Below are positions 10,106-20,101 of a stretch of 64,000 nucleotides of DNA, piece after piece. Source of the DNA: Geosiphon pyriformis. Lineage: Eukaryota > Glomeromycota > Glomeromycetes > Archaeosporales > Geosiphonaceae. Under the pieces are notes generated by a model. The model did not search any database and was not told the DNA's origin. It saw nothing but the letters and a program-made list of their open reading frames with translations. The DNA lies in NCBI GenBank assembly GCA_016748015.1, contig JAAOMT010000697.1:759566-823565 (forward strand). The letters run 5' to 3'. How positions within the stretch are numbered: the stretch's first letter is position 1; each line of letters opens with the position of its first letter. Position numbers and translations under genes: made by a program.

Positions 10106-10663
10106 CTATTGAGTGGCTTCCATTACCAAAACTTTGATAGGGACTATGATGCCATTGACTTTAAAAGGGAAGTCATCAATCTCACCAATAAAAGTTTTGG
10201 TTGCTCTATTAGCTGTGATGATCTTTGCGCTGACAGCTCTGTCAACTCGGCGATCTAATTGATCTATGAGTTGTTTGGTGATAATGCTGCCAGCTAATCC
10301 ACTATTTAAGATCAGTTTAATATGCTGACTATTGACTTTGACATCAGTATACATCGCGGTTATTGGTTTGGTGTTCAGAGCGGCTCCACTGAATAATGGA
10401 ACTGATGTGATTTCCTCAAGTTCAAATAAGAATATGGCAGCAAGTAATTCATCTTTAGTGCTGGTGGCTGGTGGAATGTTGTGGGTAAATGGCTTCTGAT
10501 TGGTTTCCTGTTTGCTAAATGCAGCATCTTCTGGAGTAACTAGAAGACTTAAGTAGTTCTGAGAACTCAGGTTTTGGTTATTCCCAGTTCCTGAACTCTG
10601 CTGGCATAATCCTGATGGTTGATTTGATGAACTGGGGATCAGTTGGTGGACCACCATTGCCAA
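10106..10663 (-). pseudogene. A1 aspartic protease
   Basis: 185 open codons. The retropepsin-like core has IKLILNSGLAGSIIT (about 10275-10320) and, after a flap region GEIDDFPFKVNG (about 10150-10185), the hydrophobic stretch IIVPIKVLVMEATQ. The catalytic triad normally reads DSG or DTG; here Asp is Asn (AAT), so it is expected to be inactive. B shows the same Asp-to-Asn change. The protease would cut the polyprotein. An overlapping frame (10578-10925) carries the Ser/Thr/Asn-rich linker after the zinc knuckle, pointing to a frame change. Confidence 0.75.
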
Positions 10664-11335
10664 TCTCTAGTTTTGGGTTACTTTGAATCTGGGGTTTCTG
10701 GATGTTATTATAAATGGGTTTTGGAGCAGTGTTTGAATTGATTGTTGTGGTTGATAGACTATTTGTGATTGTGGTTAATATATTATAGGTGGCTGCAGTT
10801 AATATATTTGAGGTTGATATATTAGTGTTTAATAAATTGGCAGCATCATTGGCAGGTAAGTGGATTGATATTGATTTTGATTCAAGTAATAATTCGGAGT
10901 TGGAAACTGGCGATCGGAATTTCAATATTGATTTTCCAATTATGGGTTACTATAAGCACAGCAATCGGCTCTAATGTAACCTTGTTTACCACAGTTGTGA
11001 CAAATTTGCATTTCTTGTTGCCATGACTGATTTGTTGATAATGATAGACATAACTAATTTTGGAAACAATTTGCGTTTCCCTGATTATTATATTGTTGAA
11101 GAGACTAATAAATTGGGCAATTGTCAGCTAAGTATCTCTTTAATTTCTGATTAATAGAATCATTGAATTGTTTCAGTTTAAAATTCAAGTCAGATGATTC
11201 ATTTATTACTAAATTCACAGCTTGGGTGTAGTTGGCTTCTAACTCAGCAGCTTCAAAATCTCTAGCATGAGTGACTGCAGTAGAAAGGTCTACTGAATGC
11301 ATTGGACATACTTGTTAGAGGATGCTGCTGCATAA
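10578..11335 (-). pseudogene. A1 gag, C-terminal part, with altered zinc knuckle
   Basis: The open stretch 11105-11302 (LSTAVTHARDFEAAELEANYT) matches B gag (LATAIRHAKNYKMAIEEANYT), the helical end of the capsid. About 10979-11021 encodes CHNCGKQGYIRADC, a C-x2-C-x4-H-x4-C knuckle in which His has become Tyr, a single C-to-T change. The Asn/Ser/Thr-rich frame 10578-10925 follows. The N-terminal half of gag is missing. Gag packages the element RNA. Confidence 0.7.
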
Positions 11336-11400
11336 GCCTCTAATAAACTACAAACATTAAATTTACCACTTATCCATTTCTCAAGACCAGAAGATTTTTA
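11303..11400. other. Head-to-head junction of elements A1 and B
   Basis: Between the last recognisable - strand gag sequence of A1 (near 11335) and the first B gag sequence (near 11400) there is no LTR, primer binding site or leader from either element. If A1 had simply inserted into B, its 5' LTR and the rest of B's 5' LTR should be here. A deletion across the junction is the simplest reading. Confidence 0.55.
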
Positions 11401-12500
11401 GTTACCCAAAAGTCCTACTTAACAGCAAGAACCCATATCAACCAGCACCAATATTATTGATTACTTACAAGAAAATAAAAGTAATCATTCAGAGAATTTA
11501 GAAAGTAAAGAAACTGAATCAGAACAAGAAGAAACTACAGAAAACAAAGAAGAAATAGCAACTGCTTATATTGCAAAAATCCCAGAATTTACTGATAAAG
11601 ATAACAATACCAGCCCTCAAAAATGGTTTAACAAAGTCCAAAAAACAGAAGATGCAAATGGATAAAATGCAGCAAAAATGCTCAAAGCAATCTCATACTT
11701 TTTTTAAAAAACTACAGGAAAATGGTTTGAAAACTTAGAAGAACTATTTGGAAACTGGTAAGCATTCAAAGATGCTTTTTTACAACAATTTACCAACAAC
11801 AACACCTTTATTACTTTCTATAATTGCTTTTGCAATATTAAACAAGAAACATCTGAAACTGTCATAACCTATTTTAGAAGATTCAACAAACTTCTTTGAC
11901 AAATTCGATAATTGAAAACCAATGAATATTATTCCAATGCCCAAATTTTGGATCAGTTTATAGCAGAATTGAAAGACAAGTTAATTAAAAAAGTTTGCCC
12001 ACATGTCTCAAAAGACTTAGCAACAGCTATTAGACATGCAAAGAACTATAAAATGGCAATAGAAGAAGCAAACTATACCAAACTTCTGAACCTTGCTATT
12101 GGAGAAACCAGCTCAGCAGCTAAAAAAAAATTAACCAACTTACAAAAAAGGTTAAGAACTATTTTACCAATTAACAATAATAGCAACAACCATAAAAATA
12201 TTAGCCATCACAGTAACGAAACCAAAACAACTATTCTTCATCAACAAACAACTAAAACCAAAGTTGTCACTATTGTGAAATTCAAGGACATTGGAAACAA
12301 AATTGCAGAAAGCTACAAAGAAACCAACAAAATATGAGTAATCAATATTATCCTTTAACACAACAATCTTATTATCAGTCTTCACTACCAGTCTACTATT
12401 CTTCAAGACTTTAACAGCAAAACAATTACTATTAGCCTGTCTTACAACAATAATATCAACAATCTCTACCAATCCAACAGTATCAATAACCATCTACATA
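11400..12500 (+). pseudogene. B gag (capsid and zinc knuckle)
   Basis: A + strand frame reads from an acidic linker (about 11460-11570, Glu-rich) into a Ty3-type capsid with KWFNKV, KWFENLEELFGNW and AFLQQFTN (11620-11800), then the open stretch 11912-12337. A classic knuckle CHYCEIQGHWKQNC is encoded at 12265-12306, but in a different frame from 11912-12337, so at least one indel separates them. A Gln/Tyr-rich tail (QQSYYQSSLPVYY and similar) follows to about 12500. Stops such as the TGA near 11900 interrupt it. Confidence 0.75.
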
Positions 12501-12666
12501 ACAATATCAATTACCAGCCCAAAGATTGGTTTAACACAACTAATTCACATTACAAAACTATTTTCCAACAAACAACAATAAGATTAATCTAAACAACCAG
12601 TTGGTTCCTTGAAATTCTAATCAACAAAGATTCAATCACTACTACACTTAATCCAGTTATTTCACA

Positions 12667-13179
12667 ATGCCTAAAGGATCGAATTTTCAACAAACTGTAC
12701 TTTTTGAAGATAAAGTTGCAGCACCAAGATCAAACTCTTCCAACAATATTATTTTACCAGCCCAAATTGCCCAAAATGCCAACTTTTCAGATATATTCCC
12801 ATTCGAATTTGAAGCAAATGAATCACCATTCTTGTTTAGCAATGCAGCAGTTAATAAACAAAAAGCAATCATAGCTATGTATACTGAAACTGAAATAAAA
12901 GAAAAACCAATTTGGTTAATCTTAAACAGTAGATTAGCTAGAAGTATTATTACCTATCAATTGATGCAACAGCTTGAAAAAAACGTCGACAGACCAGCTC
13001 AAACTGTTATTATTACAGCAGATAAAATGAAAAAGACACCAATAGGAGAAATTGACAATTTCTCATTTACTATTAATGGAATCATCATTTCAGTTAAAGT
13101 TTTAGTCATAGATGCACTCCAATACCAAGCTCTTGTTGGAAATAATTGGCTTCTCAAGACCAATGCAAGTTTAGATTAG
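12667..13179 (+). pseudogene. B aspartic protease
   Basis: 170 open codons. LILNSRLARSIIT (about 12918-12955) aligns with A1's LILNSGLAGSIIT and sits where DSG would be the active site; both Asp and Gly are changed (Asn, Arg), both by G-to-A. PIGEIDNFSFTINGIIISVKV and YQALVGNNWLL follow as in A1. It is probably a dead protease from the gag-pol polyprotein. Confidence 0.75.
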
Positions 13180-13191
13180 GAAATCCAGAAA

Positions 13192-13400
13192 TTGAAGATT
13201 TTATACCAAAGACAATACACCAAAGTATCTGTTACTTATGGTGCTTTTAATAAAAAATCTGAGAAAGCCCTAGTATTAGAATTTGAAGAGAAAAAAGAAC
13301 TACCAATTACTGAAATCTTTATGGCTCTTGGATTACCATCCAATTGGGCTGAAAAAACAAAACAAGAAATCTTTGAAAAACCCAGAAAATGAAATGTTGT
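13192..13400 (+). pseudogene. B linker between protease and Cys-rich module
   Basis: 66 open codons rich in Lys and Glu (GAFNKKSEKALVLEFEEKKE). In A1 the matching region near 9900-9945 has IEFKEEEKKPTWE. It looks like a charged linker without a recognisable domain. Confidence 0.4.
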
Positions 13401-13447
13401 TTGATATTCTACACCAAAACCAAGGAAACAACCACCCTATATCCCAC

Positions 13448-13848
13448 TTAAATGTAGAAATTGCAAGAAAAAAATTTCATCAATGAGAGCATATATTTCT
13501 TTAGAAAAGGAATATGAAACTCACACTTGTTACTACTGTAAAGCATGCCATAGAGAACGATTTGAATACTCCAAATGAAGTGAAAAATGAGACAACACTC
13601 CTTGTCTCATATGTGAAGATATGTTATCAGAAGAATACAACTGGATTGATGTTGCAATAAGAAGAGGAGTATGTGATCAAATCTGCCAATATGCTCTATC
13701 AATTTTGGAAAAAGTTAAAAGAAGAACATTTTTTGATGCAGCATACAACAGTGCTTTCAACAAACTTTACTATTATTCTCATGATGCTGAAATAATCTTT
13801 GATTTAGCAATAACTTTAATCAATAGAGCCACACAGAAAGATGTCTAA
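13448..13848 (+). pseudogene. B Cys-rich module and following helical segment
   Basis: Starts CRNCKKKISS near 13453, then CYYCKAC (about 13531-13551), PCLICED (about 13601-13620) and GVCDQICQY (about 13669-13695); the second half is the open frame 13621-13848. After the cysteines comes a segment with FDAAYNSAFNKLYYYSHDAE and then ALITL-like helices. TGA codons at about 13576 and 13585 stand where A1 keeps or loses Trp. The module precedes the dUTPase in both families, which suggests a role linked to it or to nucleic acid binding. The function is unknown. Confidence 0.6.
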
Positions 13849-13998
13849 CAAATGAAAGAAGCTAAATACATTGAGTACATAATAAAATTAGCTGGATTCA
13901 ACTATAAAAATAAAGTGAAAACATATTACCAAATTGCAAGTTACACTTATCCAATCCAAGAAGCTCAAATTCAATGATTAGAGCAAATAAACATTTAA

Positions 13999-14640
13999 TT
14001 GTGTAAAAAATACATCATGTTTTGTGATGACAAAGAATGTTCAAAATGCTATGCCCTTAGCATCTCTTTGTCCAGCAAAAATAATCAGAAAGAAATTGAG
14101 TTTGGAGAACATAAGCCAGAAGAAAAAAATACAACAACCCCAATTTATCTTACTAAAAACCAGTCTGCTATACAACTCAAATACTTTAACAACAATGGAA
14201 AAGAAATAAAACCAAAAAAAGCTCACGAAATTGATGCAAGATATGACCTAAGATATCCTGGTAAAGACACTTTGGTTTTTCAACCAAAATTCTTAACCAA
14301 AATCAACTTTAAAATTGCTTTTAAAATACTACTAGAAGCAATGGTACAAATCACTTCTCAATTATCATTGACAAGCAAAGAAATCAATATCAGAAAAGAA
14401 GTTATAAATGCAGAATATACTGAAAACATCATTATTATGTTACAGAATAAAACAGACAAACTATTTAGGATTGAACATACTGAAAAGATTGTCCAAGCAA
14501 TTTACTTACTCTTAATCAAAATTTCGGGTTTATAATCAGTCAACAACAGAAAACAACTAGGCAAAAGTAAAAGAAAAATACAAGGTTTTGGTTCAATTGG
14601 ACGATTTACAGTTTCAGTAAACATAGCTTTCAATATACAG
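13999..14640 (+). pseudogene. B dUTPase domain
   Basis: 178 open codons (13999-14535) continued beyond a TAA by the motif-5 region IQGFGS at about 14580-14597. Motif 1 reads DARYDLRYPG (Asp kept, Gly replaced by Arg), motif 2 SQLSLTSK (Arg replaced by Gln), motif 3 RKEVINAEYTENI (Gly-Gly and catalytic Asp replaced), motif 4 EKIVQAIYL. Nearly all departures from A1 and from the family pattern are G-to-A. Upstream, CDDKECSKCY supplies a Cys cluster comparable to residues 85-100 of the A1 protein. The enzyme fold is recognisable but the site is disabled. Confidence 0.75.
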
Positions 14641-14659
14641 AATGAATTTTACCAGATTT

Positions 14660-16450
14660 TTTAACTTCTCCAACCAATTACTATTTTACTTTTTGAAGAA
14701 TATCACGAAATTTACACTTGCTCAAAACCCACCACTACTCAACAAATCTTTGAATTCAATGAACAAATTTGTTTAAAGCATAAAATCTTAATTCCAAATG
14801 TTTATATTCCCAAAGGAATGAAGAAATTTTGAGTTACATTTTACAACCCCAATAATTACCCTATTATTCTATTAAATAAATTAGAGATTGGAATCATATA
14901 TAATAACATATTCTAAGATAAAAACCCTCAAATTGTCTCTAATTTCATTGAAATTGTAAGACATATCCTACTTCCCAATCTAAACATTATTTCTACTACT
15001 AAAAACTACTATTTTTTGGAAAAAAAACTCTTTTGAATTAACATGAATCCCTTAGAACTCCAACAACAAAGACAATTGAAACAGTTAATAGCTGAATTCG
15101 CTAACATATTTGCAAAAGACAACAATAATCTGGGAAAAACTAATTTTGTTTAACATCAGATTCACACAGAAGATGCTCTACTAAAATGACAACAAGCTTA
15201 TTGAGTACCACTTACCAGCCACCAATTCATTAGAGAAGAGATTTAAAAAATGCTCAATAATAGATTGATTCAATTATCAAGAAGTTCATGAATTTTACCA
15301 GTAGTCTTTGTTAAAAAGAAAAATAGAAAAATCAGATTTTGTGTTAACTATTGCCAACTAAACAATATGACAATTGGAAATGTCTACCCTTTTTCAAGAA
15401 TTGATGACATACTAGATGCTTTAGAAAAAGCCAAGTTCTTTTTAACTTTAAACTTGGAAAGTAGATACTGACAAGTCGAAATAGATCCAAAAAATAGACC
15501 CAAAACAGTATTTACCATTCAGAAAGGAAATTATGAATTCAATATTATGCCTTTTGGATTCTGCAATATACCAGCAACATTCCAGTGACTTATGGATATT
15601 GTATATAAAGGACTTTTATGGCAATCAGTAGTTGTCTATCTTGATATTACTGATGTATATTCACCAAGTTTTGAAGCCCATCTTATCTACCTGCAAAAAG
15701 TTTTTCAACAATTATGAAAAGCAGAATTAAAGTTGAATATTGAGAAATGTCACTTTGAAAAAACAAGTTTAATCTTTCTTGGACACATTGTTAGCAAAGA
15801 TGGAGTCAAACCAAATTCTGGAACAATTAGTGTTGTTAAAAACTTTCAAACTTCCAAAAATACCACAGAACTATGAGGATTTGTAGGATTAGCCTTTTAC
15901 TATCAAAAATTCATTAAAGAATTCTCAGAGATTGCCAAACCACTCAATTATCTTATCAACAAAAATGTGCCATACCAATAGACTAAAGAACAACAGAAAG
16001 CTTTTGAAATTCTTAAGACAAAATTAACACCAACACCAGTTCTTGCTTATCCAAACTTCAACAAATGATTCCAACTAGCCACTAATGCTTTACATATAGC
16101 TTTTGGTGCTATTCTATCACAATTAAATAAAAATAGCCAGAAGCAAGTTATTGCCTATGCCAGCAAAATACTTAAGCCAACAAAATTCAAATATAGCTCA
16201 ACTGAATTAGAAGCTGTTGCAGTCATCTGGGCTCTTAAACACTTTTAACAATACCTGAAAAATGAAAAAAATTTTGATATCATAATCAACAATATTGGTC
16301 TCAAATGGCTTAATAAAAAGAAAACAGAACAAAATACCAAACAGTCTTAATGGAATAATTTTCTAGCAGACTACAAATATATTATACATCACAAACCAGG
16401 AAAACTACACACTAATGTTGATAGCCTCTCAAGAATAAGACAAGATTAAT
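14660..16450 (+). pseudogene. B spacer, reverse transcriptase and RNase H
   Basis: The spacer (YIPKGMKKF near 14800) leads into the reverse transcriptase: LNNRLIQL near 15255, FVKKKNRKIRFCVNY near 15310, GNYEFNIMPFGFCNIPATF near 15525-15583, and VVYLDITDVYS near 15630, in which the second catalytic Asp is lost. LGHIVSKDG is near 15780. RNase H: ATNALHIAFGAIL near 16080, ASKILKPTKFKYSSTELEAV near 16160-16215, IHHKPGKLHTNVDSLSR near 16385-16435. Stops fall mostly at Trp, Arg or Gln positions, for example TGA in RY-stop-QV shared with A1. Confidence 0.85.
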
Positions 16451-16499
16451 ACCAATAACAATTTTACTACAACTTACCAACTTATCAACAAAATAACAA

Positions 16500-17892
16500 A
16501 ACAACAATGGATTCCAGAAATTACAACAATCTTAAAAACTATTTGAAGATTCTGACCATGCCAGAAAATTAGTCTCCAAGTGAAAAACATCAATTACAAC
16601 ACCAATCAAAACAATATTTCATATACCATAACAAAATCTATTATAAAAATTGCAGAAACTCAAACCAATCACTTAGATTAGTACAAGAAAATGAAAAAAA
16701 AACAATTCTATACAACATGCACACAAATTTTTCTTCAGCACACTTGGGAAGAAATAAAACAATTCAAAGAACTCTTAAACATTATTTTTGGCCTCACATA
16801 CAAAAAGACATTTGACAATATATAAAATTTTGTGATAGTTGTCAAAAAAGAAAAGAAACTCACTTCACAGAACCTTTAAATCCAATCAAAGTTGAACAAT
16901 CTTTTGACAAAGTTGGAATTGATTTAGTCAGACCATTACCTATTACAACCCAAAAAAATCATTATATTGCAATTGCAGTAGATTATCTTATTAAATGGCC
17001 TGAAGTTAGAGCCATCTAAAGAGCAGATACAAAATCAGTAGTAAATTTCATCTATAAAGACATTATTTGTAGACATAAATGCTTAATTGAATTTTTATCT
17101 GATCAAAGAACACATTTTGTAAACAACTTGATACAAAAAATTTGTAAATAATTCAATGTCAAAAAACTTCTATCATTACCTTATCACTTTCAAACAAATG
17201 AACTTGTAGAACATTTCAACAGAACATTGTGTGAATCTTTAGCCAAAGTCTCAACAAATTTTGAGCAAAAATAAGATATCTTTATTCCATCAGTATTACT
17301 AGCATACAGAACACTAAAACAAAATACTATAAAACACACACTATTTGATCTTATTTATAGAAGGACAACAATATTACCAATTAATTTCACAGTGGAAACA
17401 TACTCAGTGCAACCAATCAATGAAGAAAACTTTCAAGAAACACTTCAAAGAAGAGCTTATACTCTTCTTAGTATATTGAAAAAAAAAAGATAAATAGTAG
17501 CAACTTATATTGAATACTCCCAATCTCAATAAAAAGAAAGACATGACAACAAATTACCACTAGTTACCAACAAATTTAAAGTTGAAAATAAAGTTCTTTT
17601 ACACAGAACTAAGGCTAAAAAACAATAGAGTGGAAAATTTGAACATAAATGGAATGAACCATTTTATATTCACGAAATTCTAAGCAATGAATTATATAAG
17701 TTAAGACTTAATAACAAAGTACTAGCAAAAGTTGCACATGGAGATTGATTGAAACACTATTATTCCAGAAACAATCTTGAATTATTAATTCTACAAATTG
17801 GTATACATTCCTTTTTAATCAATCCTAAAGATATTCTCCAAAATTTAGAACCAATAATTATAATAAAACAACAACCAAACTTGAACACTTAA
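16500..17892 (+). pseudogene. B integrase
   Basis: Zinc-binding region with HLGRNKTIQRTLKHYFWPH and FCDSCQKRK (16740-16860), core with VGIDLVRPLP near 16915 (Asp), FLSDQRTHFVN near 17095-17120 (Asp) and VEHFNRTLCESL near 17205-17240 (Glu). A C-terminal part follows with KVENKVLLHRT near 17580 and GKFEHKWNEPFYIHEIL near 17630-17680, as usual for Ty3 integrases. It ends with LEPIIII near 17850-17870. In-frame stops include TAA in RAI-stop-RAD, the same site as in A1. Confidence 0.85.
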
Positions 17893-18047
17893 TTCAACAT
17901 ATTTTTATAATAATCTTTTTAATAACACACAAAAACAGAAAACAAAAATAGTAAATAATTACAAGAAATACCCAAACCCAAAAAACAAATAAAAACCCTC
18001 TACCCAAAAATTATTTTTTTTATTTTTTTTAGTTAGTTATTTTTATC
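17893..18047 (+). other. B spacer between integrase and ORF3
   Basis: 155 bases, A-rich then T-rich (about 18011-18030), with no coding signal. It separates the integrase stop from the ORF3 start and may hold a signal for ORF3 expression, but none is recognisable. Confidence 0.4.
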
Positions 18048-18755
18048 ATGATTATTCCTCAAAATATCCAATAAATATCCCAAAAATTAATGTTAACTTT
18101 AAAAACACTTCTTGACTTATCCATAATGATTAATGGAAGTCAAATTAATTATATTCAGAAGGAAACCACAACCTCAATAGTAAATAATTTTCAGAATTAT
18201 CACCCATATAGAAGAAAAACAAGAGATTACTCTAAAATTCAATTACCAGAACTTTTGAAGCAAGCACTAAAAGAAAACCTTTTATTTGTCCCTATTGATA
18301 TTTCACCAAATGCCACAATTCAACAAAAACTTCTACTATTCCTTAATGAACAGAACAATAAACATACCTTTATACATAGATATTTTCATATTGGAAAAAC
18401 ACTTTATGAATGAAAACTGGAACTTGAAGCAACCAACATTATTTCTGAAGTTATACAAAAACAAATTCACAATGAATTTAAGACAGCAGCTAGACCAACA
18501 AATACTTATTACAAACTTAGAACAGCATTTAAACTCTATGATTTATTTAATACTTGTGAAAATGTCCTACAAAATTCAATACTTCATCCAATAAAAATTT
18601 AATACATTGGAAAACTCACAGAACTGAAATTTTAACAATTTTCAGACCAAATCACTTTAATTATTTTGGACCACTATCTTGATATTACAGATAGTGCTTG
18701 GACTTTGACAAAGCTCAGTCTTGAAGAAGAAATTATGTTATCAGTAGAATTTTAG
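18048..18755 (+). pseudogene. B ORF3: conserved post-integrase ORF, unknown function
   Basis: A 236-codon frame (including terminal stop) from MIIPQN at 18048 to TAG at 18753-18755, 20 bases inside the 3' LTR. Four internal stops (TAA 18072, TGA 18411, TAA 18600, TAA 18633). Open stretch 18090-18413 encodes FQNYHPYRRKTRDYSKIQLP, LLKQALKEN and FIHRYFHIGKTL. The end reads YIGKLTELKF, then QITLIILDHYLDI, then LTKLSLEEEIML. This C-terminal pattern recurs in A2 (LGKITNA, FKEL, ITQVIL, LTKLDFDRA, KKEIML) and A1. It is basic and probably helical, without membrane segments. The same start motif, length and overlap with the LTR in two families argue it was a real gene. Confidence 0.65.
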
Positions 18756-19660
18756 CTATTAATTAGCATGAAATTATCCTTATAATTTCTATTATTAACT
18801 AGCATATATTATTATTATTTTGATTATCATTTATTATTTAATTAAATTATCAAATATTATTATTTAATCAATAATTTAATTTGTATCATAAAAATTAAGA
18901 TGATTAAATTACACAATACCCTAAACTATTTAATATAGTCAAAATTCGCCAAAATTAATGAAAATTGGCCAAAATAATCAATAGTTTAATGAAATAACTT
19001 GTAGTTTGCCAAAATATATTTTTAGTTCACTAAAATTGTAGCAAAAAAAAAAATGCAAGTTCAAAAACTAATACTATAACAAGTTGTATAAAAAAAGAGC
19101 TTTTTTCTTCAAGAAAATATATTTTCTTATAGTATTTTATCATAATATCTTATTTTAAATATCTTAATTAGAACAAATTACCTTTTACACATTTCAATAA
19201 AAATTAAATATTCGAAAACCAAATCTTTTGATTATTACACATGAAATTTCTTTAACACAACTAACATTTTGAAATTGATTAGCTACCAATTTCAGTAATC
19301 TGTTAGTGACTTCAGGTCTGAATAGAAAACATTTCTCTTGACACAATTCTATTTCTTTTATATTCCATTCTTTTTCTTATCATAATTATTAGAGTAGCCT
19401 ACATACAAGATTCCTGTAAAAGAGTTGACTTTTACAGCAAAGTAATTACACATTCTTAGTAAGCTTTCAGATGAGCAATTTCTGGAAAAGAGTTGACATT
19501 TACTACAATGTAACTACATAAAATAACTGGCACAGAATTGGCCATTCTACTTATAAGTCCAGCAGTTCAAATTATAGAAGATAATTTGAAGATAAATTCA
19601 GTTATTGGAGGTTCAATTGCTTTCAAAAAATGTGAAATTAGCAACAGATAAACAGTAACA
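18736..19660 (+). repeat. 3' LTR of element B
   Basis: 925 bases starting TGTTATCAG and ending AGTAACA, so TG...CA termini. The first 660 bases match 2855-3528. The right border is set by the ACAT duplicate at 19661-19664 and by resumption of the split family A LTR. A TATAAAAAAAG stretch near 19087 is a candidate TATA box. The last 260 bases have no second copy in the window. Confidence 0.75.
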
Positions 19661-19986
19661 ACATTCAAAAAAAGAGACCAAAAACCTTTAGTAACAACAT
19701 CAAAAATAGCTTGGTAAAAAACCTCAAAAAAAGAGTATAAAGTTTAAAAAATTTACAGATAGCTTACCAAAAGAACACAACTGCCAGAATAAATTAGCCA
19801 CCACATTAAAGATAGAAATTGGACAGAATTACAATTCCAAGAGACTACTAAAACAATATTGAATCTCTGTTTATTATACAAAAAATTTAAACCAAAATTT
19901 TCAGATAGTTCTAACCATATCAGTTAATGAATATCAAGTTATGAATTTGTTATTTATATTAACACTCCAAATAATTATCTGTAACA
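19661..19986 (+). repeat. Family A LTR of element A0, second part
   Basis: Continues the LTR interrupted at 2854. The stretch GAATCTCTGTTTATTATAC (about 19860-19878) matches GAATCTCTGTCCATTATAC on the - strand of the A1 LTR, and the right edge TTATCTGTAACA (19975-19986) matches the expected LTR terminus. The first bases repeat ACAT from 2851-2854. Confidence 0.75.
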
Positions 19987-20066
19987 ATGGTATTTGATTT
20001 TTTTATACAATTAATATTAATATCTTTTTATTTACTTTTTTAATATTAAAATTTAATAAATAAAAA

Positions 20067-20099
<33 letters not shown>

Positions 20100-20101
20100 T
20101 T
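19987..20101. repeat. AT-rich spacer ending in (TTA)n microsatellite
   Basis: Very AT-rich sequence followed by about ten TTA/ATT units at roughly 20069-20099. The microsatellite is the 3' tail of the LINE fragment to the right, read on the - strand as (AAT)n. Confidence 0.65.

Larger units (their letters stand above)
3529..11340 (-). mobile_element. Ty3/gypsy LTR retrotransposon A1, nested in B
   Basis: A - strand element with its 3' LTR at 3529-4396, then, reading right to left, gag, protease, Cys-rich module, dUTPase, spacer, reverse transcriptase/RNase H, integrase and ORF3. It lies inside the 5' LTR of B. Its own 5' LTR and the N-terminal part of gag are absent, and the - strand match fades near 11300-11340. 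It is related to A2 and A0 by LTR sequence and to B by domain order. Most frames carry stops; the dUTPase frame is open over 362 codons. Confidence 0.85.
2855..19660 (+). mobile_element. Ty3/gypsy LTR retrotransposon B (interrupted)
   Basis: Long terminal repeats at 2855-3528 (cut) and 18736-19660, in the same orientation, bound a + strand internal region with gag, protease, Cys-rich module, dUTPase, reverse transcriptase/RNase H, integrase and ORF3 in that order (about 11.4-18.75 kb). The order protease, reverse transcriptase, RNase H, integrase places it in Ty3/gypsy (Metaviridae). Element A1 sits inside its 5' LTR on the opposite strand; the remainder of the 5' LTR, the primer binding site and the leader were not found. 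Multiple stops and substituted catalytic residues mean it cannot be autonomous now. Confidence 0.85.

Noticed and set aside
3529-18735. A1 and B as one giant inverted repeat or autointegration product
   Set aside because: Their proteins and LTRs differ too much; they are members of different families that happen to face each other after nesting.
11400-18755. Possible TGA-as-tryptophan recoding in the transposons
   Set aside because: TGA often sits where Trp is expected, but TAA and TAG also replace Gln, Arg and Trp, TGG remains in other places of the same frames, and the host genes use TGG for Trp and end in TAA, TAG or TGA. C-to-T decay explains all of it.
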